Shown here piece by piece: positions 47,728-60,115 of a stretch of 64,000 nt of DNA. The notes below the pieces were generated by a model that had not been told where the DNA came from, did no database searches, and was given only the letters and a program-made list of their open reading frames with translations. The stretch's first letter is position 1. Each line of letters begins with the position of its first letter. The stretch comes from Zeugodacus cucurbitae (lineage: Eukaryota; Arthropoda; Insecta; Diptera; Tephritidae): assembly GCF_028554725.1 (NCBI RefSeq), contig NC_071670.1:73631001-73695000 (forward strand), read 5' to 3'. Position numbers and translations under genes: made by a program.

Positions 47728-48188
47728 ACTATCCAGAACCACACAGGCCTGAACCCGCAAGCAACACAAGATTGACCTATAGCGATGCCATTGCGGCGGC
47801 CATTCGTAGTAGCAGTGAGAAGAAATTGCCTTTGCAGGACATATACAAATGGATTGAAGAAAACTGTCCACAATTCCCCAGCAATAACGAGAATTGGAAA
47901 AACACAGTGCGTCACAACCTCAGCCACAACAAACTATTTGTACGTGTGCCACGGCCCGCTAATAATCCGGGCCGCGGCAAGTTTTGGGCCATCGATGCAG
48001 TCCGGGAATCCAAAATTCGCAACCGAAACAAAAACCCGTTGCCAGCAAAAAGGAAAACCGCACTTATCGCATATCATAAGATAACATACCCGACCCCTTT
48101 CGTTCCAGCTGTAGGACAATTCGAGTACATGGCACAGCAGTTCGTACAATATCCGAATAATTATTACAGTCATGAATTTCAAAATTGA
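46569..48188 (+). CDS. intronless forkhead-domain transcription factor with eight N-terminal eh1-like repeats, 539 aa
   Basis: The first ATG in frame is 46569 (the frame is open six bases earlier, but that codon is TTG); the stop is TGA at 48186-48188. Residues 1 to about 385 are eight tandem units of about 40 or 53-57 aa, each headed by [KE]-[FS]-x-I-x-S-L-[LV]. Seven of the eight keep the Phe and match F-x-I-x-x-L-L, the eh1 motif that recruits Groucho/TLE co-repressors. A divergent forkhead domain spans about 401-477: YSDAIAAAI for helix 1, LPLQDIYKWI for helix 2, then WKNTVRHNLSHNKLF with the DNA-contacting Asn445, Arg448 and His449, and NPGRGKFWAID for the last strand. By eye the W-K-N, N-K-x-F and V-P-R-P features recall FoxJ2/3, FoxN or FoxP more than FoxA, but the usual N-terminal KPPYSY is reduced to RLTYSD. 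A basic tail (RNRNKNPLPAKRK) may serve as nuclear signal. It should be a nuclear DNA-binding repressor. Lack of introns allows a retrogene origin. Orthology not assigned. Confidence 0.93.
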   Translation: MQSSKFLIQSLLADTEILGLIPTVKKKIEEADHPQQMIPQFEAASTLSYRCLKMQSFKFHIHSLLADTGVFSFAPILADKQEMEETEESQNIATDIEATSTLNYRSLQIQSSKFRIRSLLAATKETFRSQQMTPQFETSSTHSYRSLKMQSSKFGIRSLLADIGVFNHSSEPIPADINEIEENYQPQNMTSEFEATSTLNHRSLKKQSSEFLIHSLLADTGEIDQPQNMETEFEDTSTLSFHSLEMQSSKSQIRSLLADTGDFNNSLAPISAVKQEIEEIDEPMPQFEVSSTFSVSSLKKQSSEFLIRSLLADTGETEKTQNMATEFETSTTLTYRSLKMESSKFQIRSLVSDTGVFNHSLEPIPVDENEIKENDQSQNMTPDFEAHYPEPHRPEPASNTRLTYSDAIAAAIRSSSEKKLPLQDIYKWIEENCPQFPSNNENWKNTVRHNLSHNKLFVRVPRPANNPGRGKFWAIDAVRESKIRNRNKNPLPAKRKTALIAYHKITYPTPFVPAVGQFEYMAQQFVQYPNNYYSHEFQN

Positions 48189-48353
48189 GTAATTGGTTTG
48201 TTTCGTGTGGAACATTTTGAAATAATTAAGAAATATAAAGTTCGTTAATATTACCTATTGTGCTTTGTGAATTGTTATTGTAAAAGTAGATTAATTTTAG
48301 TGTGAATATTGTTAAGAAAATTGTAATCTATAATATTATTGTAAATAAGAGAT

Positions 48354-48359
48354 AATAAA
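48354..48359 (+). terminator. poly(A) signal of the forkhead gene
   Basis: AATAAA 166 bases after the stop codon, the first exact hexamer downstream, giving a short 3' UTR typical of compact fly genes. Confidence 0.7.
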
Positions 48360-51300
48360 AGAGCATAACTCTTGGAAATTATATATGTATATATTACATC
48401 ATTATTACCCCAGGTATTAGCAAAGACATCGAAAGATAACATAGTGAACATAGTGTTCTTAGTATGCGATAACTCTCATCCTATCTGTTGATCTGATGGA
48501 AATTTATCTATACTTTTATCTAGTATATATGTATATATATATTTAATATTAAGTTATTGCCCATCAATCTGTGAGTTATTTCAATATTAAATTCATTTTC
48601 ACGACATTATCTAAGCTTCTACGTATTAGCATACTAAAAATTCTAGTTAACATTTTGCTAGAGAAGATAATGAACGTTTACCGCTGGCTGCGAGGAGTGA
48701 CCGCTGTTAGAAAAATGTTTTGAAATAGTCGGGATTAGAGTGTTAACACTTACATATCTATTATTACTTTTGCGGCCCTATTTTGTAATGTATATTTGTT
48801 TTCGACTTTAGGGAATAGTTGCAATAAATACAATGCACCTATTTTGCGTTTTTAAGTTACGGCGAAAGTTAACTACCTGTCATTATTTAATCTGGTGATA
48901 GATTCCGAGAACACCATCCATACAATGAAATTTGAGTTTTTTGTTATATTTATTTTTGAAAGAGCTATAATTACTGGTTTTACCCGTCATTAGCTTATAT
49001 TACGACCTTCACTATTTTATGATTTTAGATTAAATTAGCACAGTTGGTCTGGAAGTTTCATTCTCCATTCCAGCAGGTTGCTGGATTAATATTGAGTAGA
49101 ATCGCCGAAAGTGAGAGATTTTTCCAAAAAAAAAAAAAATCAACTCATTAATTTACCACTTATTCACCGGATCCAGTGCTGAAAATATGGAACAAACATT
49201 CTACGTTCAAGTAACAGTTCTACTTAAGCATTTCGCAGAACTACCTACAGAGCACCCAGCCAAGCCGGTGGGCGACTGTACTTACGATATGGTGAAGAAA
49301 ATGCAAGAGCGGGCATACGGATTGTGTTATACTTTGAACAATTCTGTCTGCATTATAATAGAACGTCGCCAAATACTCGCATCGAGTAGGAACATCTTTC
49401 CGCGTGGAGCTCCCCCAGAGGAGAGAGGCAGTAGAGCCAGCGGTCAATAGCACATTGGCAATCAACGCAATAAAGAAAAATTATATCTGATATCGTTTGA
49501 ATCAAAAGGGGCGGTCAGAACACGATTCACCGGTGCATATGCCCGCTCGCCTAGTCGCCAAATCGCCTGGCAACGCCGTATGTGTGCGGTTGGATGTGTG
49601 TAGAGGGGAAGAGACGGGGGCAGCAGAAGTTGATGGCAATATGCGGCGTTGTTGTGCGACATGGGACATGATGGCCGGGCAGTGAATGGCATGACAGCCA
49701 AATCACCAGCGGAGGATCAATTGCAGTTCACAAAATTGCAGTGACGCAGCAGATGTGTCGTGGTGTGTTTGAGTAGAGTGGAATTCTTCGGAATGGTGGA
49801 CACATGCTCAGAGCGTTCATTTGGCTTAGGCTTTTGGAGTGGCTGTGTGGCTGAGCTGTGGATCAGCACTTGCGATCGCCATTTACTCCTCAACCAAGAA
49901 CAGGCACACAGCTGCCGTCCGGTGATGACGACGATGATGTTGTAGAGGGTTATGATTGAGTTTTATGCCTAATAATTGCGGTACTTATCGACACTCATAC
50001 GTACATACTCGTATGTAGTTGGCTGAGATTTGGTTCCGTTTGAGTTTGGGATCGTTAGCAAAACTGAAATTTAATTATTTATAATTAGTTTAATATTTCA
50101 CGCGAATAGCTCGGGCTACCACGAATTAATTAACCATAAATACCGAAGAAATAATAAAAGTGTTCGTTCCAATTCGATTTCACGTTTTAAAGGGCAACAG
50201 TTTCGCATCAGTGACGTTCAATTAATTTTTGACTAATGCTAACCCATACGAAATAGTGAAGCGGTGCATCTACCCACCGCTATTCCACCGCCCGAAATCA
50301 TTAAAATTATTCATAACATCTCTAGCCGCATTTGTGGCTGCTAAGGGCGCTGCGGCGGCCAATACAGTGGATGGTTGCCACAGAAGGGCATTCATTCTGC
50401 ACAAAATCAATTTGGCTACCGTCCACCAGCTACAACCTGTAACCACCTGCAACAACCGGCAGCCACCGAACAATCACAAATGTGGGCCGCCATTCCACCG
50501 AATGCCCGAAAATTGCATACTATGTTGTAATCATTGACCGTTTTTTTGTTGTTGTTTGTTGTTTTTATTAATGACTTTAACCGCTGCTTTTTTCCTCAGC
50601 TTTAACTTTATTTGCATTCTTGTTGTTTTGGTTTGGCTTGGCTGTGTTGTAGTGGCTCGCGGTCGCATTGGCCGTTGGCTGGTGGCTGCCAATCGCTGCC
50701 ATATCGACAATTGGCATCAATAATAAAATGTAAACCACAATTCACGTGAACAGATTGAGCGATGAACAGCGGTTGCAAGACCACTTGCTTGTTTGTTATC
50801 CGTTTGTCTGTTTGTCGGTTTGTCAGTTTGCTGGTGTGATTGGGTGGTTGTACGCTTTGCAAGCTGGTGGAAAATGGAAAGTGGGGCATTGGCGGCAGCG
50901 GTGTCTGTGGAGGCGGAACACTTGCTGGCCAACCTGTCGCTTGTGCTGCGGCGCATAGAGCACAGCATCGAGCTAGATTTCCGTGTGCACGTCTGGCGAC
51001 CACCTGCCCGGGTAGCCCAGCCCCTTACCAAGTGCCATTTCCCGCTTGAGCTTGTGGCACACACACATCAGCTGGTGGGGGTTCTGGTGACTGGCTGGAT
51101 ATGAATATGAATATGGAAATGCGTCCAATTGTGTGTGTGTGGAATAGGAAATTAGTTACATTTACGAAGATTGACATAACCAAAACTTTTTATTTTCGTT
51201 GCCGTTTTCATATTTTTATCAATTATTTATTTCTATAGATTTTACGGGTAGTTTTCTAAGGCAAAATTAAAGGGTTTTCAATTATTCAAATGTCTAGATA

Positions 51301-52218
51301 TCTACATACATGTACATATATAAGTATCTTCATGCCTTTTTACGTGTACATTACCAACAAATGGCCAATAATTGCGTACTTTAAATACAATCCTTTACAA
51401 TTTATGCAATACAAGCCGGTACTTGCATATACACAGGCATATCGAGCTGTGAAATCAATTAGTTATAAACTTCGTCAAAACCAGTGTGAAGCGTGTGTAC
51501 AAATAGTCATGATTTTGCCTTTTTCCATACAAGGAATTCTCATTTTTAAATATTGACGTCCTATGAGATGTCAATTGTTCGATTTTCACTGGTTAGCTCA
51601 ATATAATTTTCTGAAATAATTTTCAGTTTTGTTATGTTCTGGTCTTGCGTGCTCTTTGCTCCCTTTCTGGTATATACAAGAGTGATGTTTTTCTGACTAT
51701 TTCAAAATTAGTCCTGCACTTCCGCCATAGTTTGATGTTTAACTGCTGGTATTTAAACATCCATACATGCGAAGTTAATTTGTTTGCATTACATACAGTC
51801 CGCGGTGGTTGTCAATTTTAATGTAGATTTTCAATGTTCCATTTATGGAAATTAAATAAATAATTTTGATTATTTTATGGAGCTTATTGGCATCCGTGTG
51901 ATTTTCGCGCACACACACCCACAGACACACGATCTTGTGTGTGGATGTATGTATATAAGAATTATATAACACATAAACACATGTAAAATGCGTATTTTTT
52001 CTGTCAATACTTTTTTGCTGCCGTTACTCATTGTTTTCAATATTAATCCTTAAATCCGCAAATATTGACGGGAGTAAACAGTGTTTTAATCACTTATTGA
52101 AATTGTGATGAAACACACACACATACACATTTCATGAAGGAAAAAATATTGCGAATCCACACAGGAAATCAGAGCAAACATACAAATGCATTTAAACGCC
52201 TCGACGAGTTTACAATTT
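48360..52218. other. intergenic, no gene supported
   Basis: 48400-49150 is AT-rich. 49180-51110 is more balanced, with GTT/CAA and TGTTTGTTT runs; an 87-codon frame (ATG at 49187) and several frames in 50229-51104 overlap on both strands and show no motif. This patch is a candidate regulatory region between the forkhead gene and the disco-r-like gene. 51110-52218 is AT-rich with CA runs. Confidence 0.4.
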
Positions 52219-53110
52219 TTTATACTCTCGCAACAAATGTTGCTAAAGAGAGTATTATAGTTTTGTTCACATAACGGTTGTTTGTAACACCCAAAACTAA
52301 ACGAGTTAGATATAGGGTTATATATACCAAAGTGATCAGGGTGAAGAGTGGAGTTCAAATCCGAATGTCTGTCTGTCCGTCCGTCCGTCCGTCCGTCTGT
52401 GCAAGCTGTAACTTGAGTAAAAATTAAGATATCTTGATGAAACTTGGCACACTTATTTCTTGGCACCATAGGAAGGTTGCTTTCGAAAATGAGCAAAATC
52501 GGACCGCTGCCACGCCCACAAAATGGCGAAAACCGAAAACACATTAATTGCCATAACTAAGCCATAAATAAAGCTATGGAAATAAAATTTGGTATGAAGG
52601 ATCGTACTATTAAGGGGCATATCTGGATGTAATTGTTTTGGAGAAGTGGGCGTGGCCCCGCCCCCTACTAAGTTTTTTGTACATATCTCGCAAACCAATA
52701 AAGCTATATAAACCAAACTTCCTGTAGTCGTTTTTTTAGCCACTTCCTAATACAGTCCAAAAATGAAAGAAATCGGATCATAACCACGCCCACCTCCCGT
52801 ACAAAACTTAGGTTGAAAATTACTAAAAGTGGGTTAATTCACTAACGAAAAACGTCAGAAACACTAAATTTCACATAAGAAATGGCAAATGGAAGCTGCA
52901 CTCAGATTTTTTTACGAACTGGAAAATGGGCGTGGCGTCGCCCACTTATGGGTCAAAAACCATATCTCAGGAACTACTCGACCGATTTCAATGAAACTTG
53001 GTTTGTAATAGTTTCCTTATATATGACGAATAATATAAATAAAGTTAAATAAATAAATTGCGAGAGTATAAAATGTTCGGGTACACCCGAACTTAGCCCT
53101 TCCTTACTTG
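52219..53110 (+). repeat. dispersed repeat, copy 2, uninterrupted
   Basis: About 0.9 kb. It starts near TATACTCTCGCAACAAATG and approaches its end with the complement TTGCGAGAGTATA (53058-53070), then an inverted GTTCGGGT-AC-ACCCGAAC hairpin and CTTCCTTACTTG. Near the start is a GTCC/GTCT run (about 52369-52400). The middle holds several GGGCGTGG or CCACGCCC words. It is the reverse of the copy at 40990-42565. Ends with inverted repeats plus a terminal hairpin suggest a non-autonomous DNA element, class uncertain; I recall similar sequence as common in fly genomes. Confidence 0.8.
52369..52400. repeat. (GTCC)n/(GTCT)n microsatellite inside the dispersed repeat
   Basis: About eight tetranucleotide units, mostly GTCC, flanked by GTCT variants. 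The other copy has only GGGACGGAC at the equivalent place (about 42408), so the run varies in length between copies. Confidence 0.85.
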
Positions 53111-56100
53111 TTAAACATTATTTTACTGACACTTACATAATTATAGCGTCATTTAAGAAAACGGCTTGGAAAGAAACACCGTTTCTGAGTATTATTCTAG
53201 GCTGCCTTCGTTCTATACAAACCAAACGGATCATTCAGTTTCAGCTTTGATTAATGTATTCTCGATTTTATATACATTCTACAAATTAGTATATATAATG
53301 ATTTGGAATCAACTAATCAAATATACCAATCTATATCTTTAAAATATTATCCAAAAATATGAAATCAATCCGAGTAATATTCTAAGAGTTATAACCTTTG
53401 GAAGTTCCTTCCATCAGGCCACACCAGTATGAACGTTAAACTTGAAACGCGTTTATCTCAAAACTCAGTCTTATAAGTCGGTGGACATGATTTCTCGAAA
53501 AGTTATGAAGCGTTTTGGTTCAAACTTGTACACATCTTTGGAATAACATTATCTAGTTAATGAATGCAGGCTTTTTTTACATGGTTATTATAACTATTTT
53601 TTTGAGCCAATATATGGCGAAAATTTGACCAAAAAAGTGAGTTTTTGGTTAAAAATCAGTGAAAAATTCAAATTTCAATATTTTCTTTTTTCCGTCATTT
53701 ATTAGCTAAAAATATCCAATTTAATTTTTGGTTCATTGACTTTGGATGAACCAACCATGAGTTATGATGTCCTAATTAAACAAAGTGTAAAAATACCATT
53801 GTTTTTAGTCTCTGAAACCCCTAAATGTGGATATCTGGGATAATAAGCAAGATACCATGATGAAAAACGTCGTAATATTTAATAATACTTGACTGCATAT
53901 TACTCCTGTAAATATTTAATTTTTAGTCTTATATTACTTATAAAGCTAATGTATTAGATATATATTTCTTCGTAAATTCAATGGGTACAAGAATTCGTTG
54001 AGCTTTATAATCCATCGTTATATAAAGCATGGTCTTGAGTCTTTAGGAGAAAGAGTGAAGACAATGCGGGGTTCGCTTGCGTTTTTGAAATAAAAGTTTA
54101 TTTGCAGTTCAACAAAAGTTATTGTTGTTGCGAAACGAAAAGAGAGAAAAGCTGACGATTGAAAGTACACATGTTTACCATGAGTACATTATAAGCTAAC
54201 CTTGGGTGATCATAAATACTCAGTTAATATTAATCGCCTAATTTTAATAAACATCTGTTCTTTATATTTAAGAATGTACATAATATCGATGTAGAGGGAT
54301 ATCTAAGGTAATACGATTGTCATAGGAATTGAGACTTTCATCCATATAGGTTAGACCTTCAGCCATATACGGACATTTATGAAATTTCTTCGAAAAAGAA
54401 CGGAGTATAAAGTCAATAAAGTGTACGTTTGAAACCGTTTTTGAACGCCATGGGTGTTTGGAATTTCCACCTCTGTGGATGGAACGCACAATTCATAGCG
54501 TGATAGACAAACGGGATAGTCATGCTCTTAGCGCGAGTTTTTATAAGCTGGTGAGGTAATGACTAAGGGTTTGATAACTCGACGAAGAAGTGCGATCGGC
54601 CTTGGTAATTGCCCTATTGGCGGTATTATATGCAACTGCGGTTGTAATCCGAAAACAAAAACAGCAACAATGCAGTTGTTTGATGGCAAATGCAACGGTG
54701 AAATAAAGTAATTTATTTGCTTACCATCGGATTTGGCAACAAATGCGGTTTGACGTTGTTGCTGCCACGGTGGCCCATTAGAATTCTAGCTAAAGTATTT
54801 ATAGAGCAGCGTTGCAATTTTGCTGCTACTGTGGCGGGCTTGTTCTTGTTGTTGATGTTACTACCATTGGGTTGCAGCAAAAGGAAACCTGACACCACCG
54901 AAATGAATGTTTTAAAATACATATTTATATATCGATTGCATATGAATACACATGTGTATTTGCCTACATGTACATACATATATAGCTTCCAGCTTGTTAT
55001 AGAGGCAAGGTGGAGTCAGCTAGAATATCTATATAATATGTATACATTATATAATTGCGATTGAGGAAACGATATATCTATATAGAACGATACGTGGTTT
55101 AACAATCCCTGTAGAGAGGAATTCGAGTTTAATGGACAAAGACAATTGCGAGCATCAAGAACTCATGATTGTGGTTCCAATGTGAATATAACTTCAAGGA
55201 TTCTTTCCTGTAGGGCATTCAGTAACTATGGCCTCATACACCTGTTAAATATATACAAACATCGGTAGCTATGACTATTCTATGTGGAAACACATGTCTT
55301 GGCACATGTGAAGCTAAGAGAGTATGCACACTCATATGTTGCACATTTGCACATATGCCACAATGTGTCCCGGACGCAACGCCACAACACCATTATTTAC
55401 GACGCAAGACAATGAGTTCCGGTTCACTCTAAGCGTTTGGATCTCTCATTGGATGTTTATGTCGCTGTTTGCCGTGGGGTTGCCTTCGCAGAAGGATGAA
55501 GGCACAACGAGCACATCCGTGCTCCGCAATAGACAACCAAATAGTGCTCAAACTAACGGTTTTGGGAGGTTCGACGCTTTTTTCGACTTCGGCAGACACA
55601 TCCGATAGCAAATTATACACTGTTGTGTACACGTACGCCACACTCAAGTGCATAAGTATGCACTTAATCACTATAAAATGTAACTGTTACTGACCCGCCA
55701 TTGCCGCTAAAGTAACACAAACAAATGTGAGAACCAAGCAGGAATGAAGTAACACCTGGATTACGAGGATACTGGCGGAACGCAGTTCTTAAATTTAAAT
55801 AAGAAATTACTTATAATGATAATAGAAGCCATCTCCATCGGCAACGACAAGTTTCACATATATTCTTCCTGTTTTTTACTATATTTCCAGTTTAAATGCC
55901 TCGATGTTCCATAAACTGAAACCGAGATCTGTGATAAAAGCATGGATCTGATTCAAATATTCATCAAAATTCAAACTGATTCGGTGAAACTAGTTTTATT
56001 TGAAGTTCTCGAAGTTGTAAGAAGAACTAAATAGGTTTTCTTTTTAGGGGTATCAAAGGCGTTACCAAGGTCCAAATGTACTAAACCCACACAAATATCT

Positions 56101-59100
56101 TCTACTATTTCCTAACTGCACTGCATCGACTTAAACCGTTGAGAATTACACTGTCTCTAGTCCAAACAAAAAACTGAATTGAATGGCGAAAGATGGTGCC
56201 TGTCTTTGTTGTTGGTTTGGTCCCAACGCAATTCTGTTTTCGTTTGTTTCCTTCGTTCCGTTACTTCATTCCTGTTTGCCACAGCCAAGCATTAGCTGCC
56301 CGAAAGGAAGGAAGACAACGTAAGGCAACGGAAGGAAACACTAAAATGTTATATTCGAGATATTACGATTGGTCTAAGTTGCGGTTTCGCGCCAGTGCCA
56401 ATTTCCAATAACCCACACGCACACACATATATAGTATGTACTATGCTCCCTTATGCAACAATAAATGTGCGCGGATGTGCAATTTCAGGTGGTATACCAC
56501 GTACCGTTACATACGAATGTTTATATGTAAATAGTTGTATTTGAGATAGACATCGCTTTAAACAAAAACAAATACATGCACACATGTGAAGACTTGTGTT
56601 CCTTTAAATGGCACGAGAATGTCTGAACTTGCGTCGTTTGCTGACATTGAGAAATGTGTTCGAAATGCACTTCTTTACTCTTATCTCAGCTCTCTAGAAA
56701 AGATCAAAAGTCGAAATATTAGGTTTTGAGCCAACAGAACGTTATTGTCAATAGAATTGAAATATTTTTTATTGTTGTACACCGTTATTTTTTAGTTTTT
56801 AAAATATTCTCGTAAGTTGAATAATTAGAAATATCTCAACCTTTCTCCTTCTCACCTATAAGGATAACGGGCGAATAATAGACTCGCTTTTGCTTCGGTC
56901 GGGTTGGGAAATAACACGTCGACGACGGAATGGCAATGATAACGTTACGCTGCAACAAACAGCGCCTCAAACGCCAATGCCACGCTCAGCCCAACAAAGC
57001 TCGTTAATAGCCCACCTTTTGAGAATTTTAACGGTATACGTGTATGTACAAAAAACATAATTTGTTGGCGCTGTTATCTGGCGTTGTCAGTCGCCGGCAG
57101 TTGTAAAACAGCGTAAAATTTAAGAAGAGTAATTGCCACAACCCTCAGCAACAATTACGGAGTTGCGCGAGGTCATGATAGCGACATGAATATGCCCTCA
57201 GCGCAGGGGGAGAGAGGGAAGGAACGGCATTGCTAGATACTTCGAGGGTGGCCATGTCCGCCATTTGCAATGTGTATGTGACTGTGTGGGCGGCCTGTAG
57301 CCTTGTCATGTGCGTTGGGGCCAAGAGTGAGACGATTTGTTTTCGTGCAGAAAGACGTAAAGCCGCCATATGTATTTGTAATTTAATATACCAACTTGCG
57401 TACAGCTGTTTGCTGATTAAAAGAAGCGCCTGCTGGTATGCAACGGAACTGCAAACTTTGTACAATTAAAAAGGCGTTAAAGTGCAAAAGTCATTCCAGC
57501 CATCCGTTTGACGCCACTTTTAAAGCCGAAACCCCCGACACCCGACAACCAACACTCAACATGTGTACTAACCTATCCTAATTGGGTCGCCAGTTTGTGA
57601 ACTCCGCGTATTATTGCTGAGACGGCATACGACTCGTCTGCCTGTTTGTTGAGGCGCAGCCGAAGGGAAGCAAGTGATATGTGGCAAGTTGCGCCCATTC
57701 ACTTGTGGTCCTCCCCTGAAACAGCTCGTTGTCCTCGGTGCATTTTTGCCGAATTGCGAATCCAATCGCTTTGTAAGCGGAAGTTGGCAATGTTTCAGAA
57801 ATAATCCTCACTCTTCGCTCCGCGCCGCACCGGATGTATAATTCGCGTCACGCTTCGAGGCAAATGTGTTGTACACCAAATTTGGATTTGAATGTTTGTA
57901 CTCGTCGTCTTGTATGTATTATACCCATTTAATTGCCATGAAACTTGGTAGTGGAGGAAATGCTAACTAACTATTTGTAACAAAATTTTAACACGAACAA
58001 TTATATTTCCAACTGGGGCCAACCAGTAACAGTTTTATTCCTATATTCGCTAACACAGATACCAAGGGGACACATACATACTGATGATGGCATCAAAGTA
58101 TAGACTCGTATAGGATAAGGACAACTAATTATTTTGTTGATCAGGGATACTTATTGCCGGCTTTTTTAGAAAATGCAAGCATTTGGAACATTTAAGTTCC
58201 GAGGGGTCTTGCTCAACACATATATAGTGGTTATCTCTAACCCTACGATGGTGTGCCTTAACATCAAGTTAGTTGGAACCGAATAATATATAAATTATTT
58301 AGCGTTTTTTCAGATATAAATGTTAATAGTTATAAAATAAATATTCCATTCTATAATTGTGATCATTACCCATGCTGAACATATCTAGATTTGTTACTTA
58401 ATAATTGAACCTATATCGATATATAAGTTTTCTTGATATTTGTCTGAAATATCACATTATCATATTTGTATATACATATATGTATTTGTATATTTTATTC
58501 TTTGTAGATGCCCCCATTTTTAAGGTAGAGTTATTAAGTCTTCGGTGGTGGATGCACCAGTGCATAACATCATTTTGAAGGGAATTTAACATTTACAAAG
58601 GTATGTATTGAAACCAGCCTAAAGTGGTGTCAGCTCGAAATAACATTTTGGAAGCTGTATATAATACATCTCGGCTTTTCTCTCCATTTATGTAGGAGAT
58701 CTCCTTGCCATCCGACAAGTGAACACAAGTATATTAATAATCGATCTCATTATATTAGAATGCTCTCGGTGAATTGTAGTCGATGGTCGATGTTAGGTAG
58801 ACGAATTGTAGGAAGTGCCACAAACTAATTACTGCTGCGACGGCTACGATCTGTTAAAGACCTTACCGAAAATATCTTTTATTAGAAAAACAGACATTTA
58901 AGAAATTAACTCGCAGTATTCGAGTTTCTGAGGTATCTTCCCCAAAAATAACGAGCTTAACTTCAACACAAGTACACAAGCATCTATGTAACCATCTAAT
59001 ATCTTCCTTTAATTTTTCCACTGAATTAAAAAGCACACAAGTCAAGATGTTTAATTGTTTCGTTAAAGATTTTATTGCATAAAATTCAATATTTTCTAAT

Positions 59101-60115
59101 TATCAATATATTACACTTAAACTATCGATTATACAACATAATTTTTAACTAGAGCTTAGCGTTATCGAGCGACAACAAAATTTCATATAAAACCCATTTT
59201 GTTTGAAATCAAATAATATAATAAATACGAACGATCTTATGTACGTATGTATGTATTTTATTACAATATATCATTGTGTATATGTATTGGCTTTTGTTTG
59301 TATATAAGTATTTATATTAATTAACAAAGCTGTTTACAGTCGATTGTGTGCAAGTACAAACCAAAATTGGTGGTAGGTTATGGTCCGCCGCAAGTGGATG
59401 ATCAGTTTCACATTTCGAAAAATACTTCGAAAATAATGGGATTTATTAAATATTATAGATGCATACATGGATCTGTGAATAACTAAACAAATTCTGATCC
59501 CACAATTTCGGTGGGTCATCCGTGCAAAATTTAAAATGTAGTCTCCTCAAAACATAGTTCTCTTGAAGTTATTGAATTGAAATTGAAATGAATTTAATTA
59601 GTAATATGACCAGTTTCAGTTATTACTGCGGCTTTATTTTGACTACAAAAGTAAGAGTCGGTAATCCAAATTGTTGGACACGCACTCATGGACCTGTTAT
59701 GTACTTGCCCCGATGCTTATTTGTCGAGTTCCGTCCAGTGTGTTAGATTAATTACTAGATTAATACGTGATTCTATAATATTGATATACCTACATATTCA
59801 CCAACGCTGTGGCAATATATGCGCAAGTGTGCATCTGCCCCGGACCCTAAAGCTACGATCAATACTCACTATAGGCTAAATTAATTTTTACTCGTGTTTA
59901 CTTGGGTGTGTTTGTGTGTGTTCTTACGCTTGTAAAATAAATTATTGAGCTGTTTAACCTCGCTTTTAAGCTAGTTTATTGTGTAGAAGTCTGCTGGTGT
60001 TGGTAAGTGTGGAACTGCAACTCGGCAAACGGAGTGAGTGCACGCCTCATGAACATCGTCAGTACTGTAATCACTGTCGGTAAGAAATCATTTCTGCAAA
60101 GCGGGTGGCATATGG
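53111..60115. other. intergenic, right part probably 3' UTR of the disco-r-like gene
   Basis: 53415-53850 has repeat-like texture (for example AACTTGAAACGCGTTTATCT and GATTTCTCGAAAAGTTATGA) without visible ends. 54530-57900 is less AT-rich and looks unique, with no supportable gene. 57920-58560 is AT-rich. 59100-60115 is a likely 3' UTR or flank of the leftward gene. Confidence 0.4.
59633..59638 (-). terminator. candidate poly(A) signal for the disco-r-like gene
   Basis: TTTATT on the + strand, AATAAA on minus, about 480 bases beyond the stop at 60116. Further hexamers lie farther left near 59071 and 59256, so a longer 3' UTR is equally possible. Confidence 0.3.

Noticed and set aside
49187..49450. 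ATG frame of 87 codons, MEQTFYVQVTVLLKHF...
   Set aside because: Briefly resembled a retroelement gag, but no motif, repeats or neighbouring pol sequence were found.
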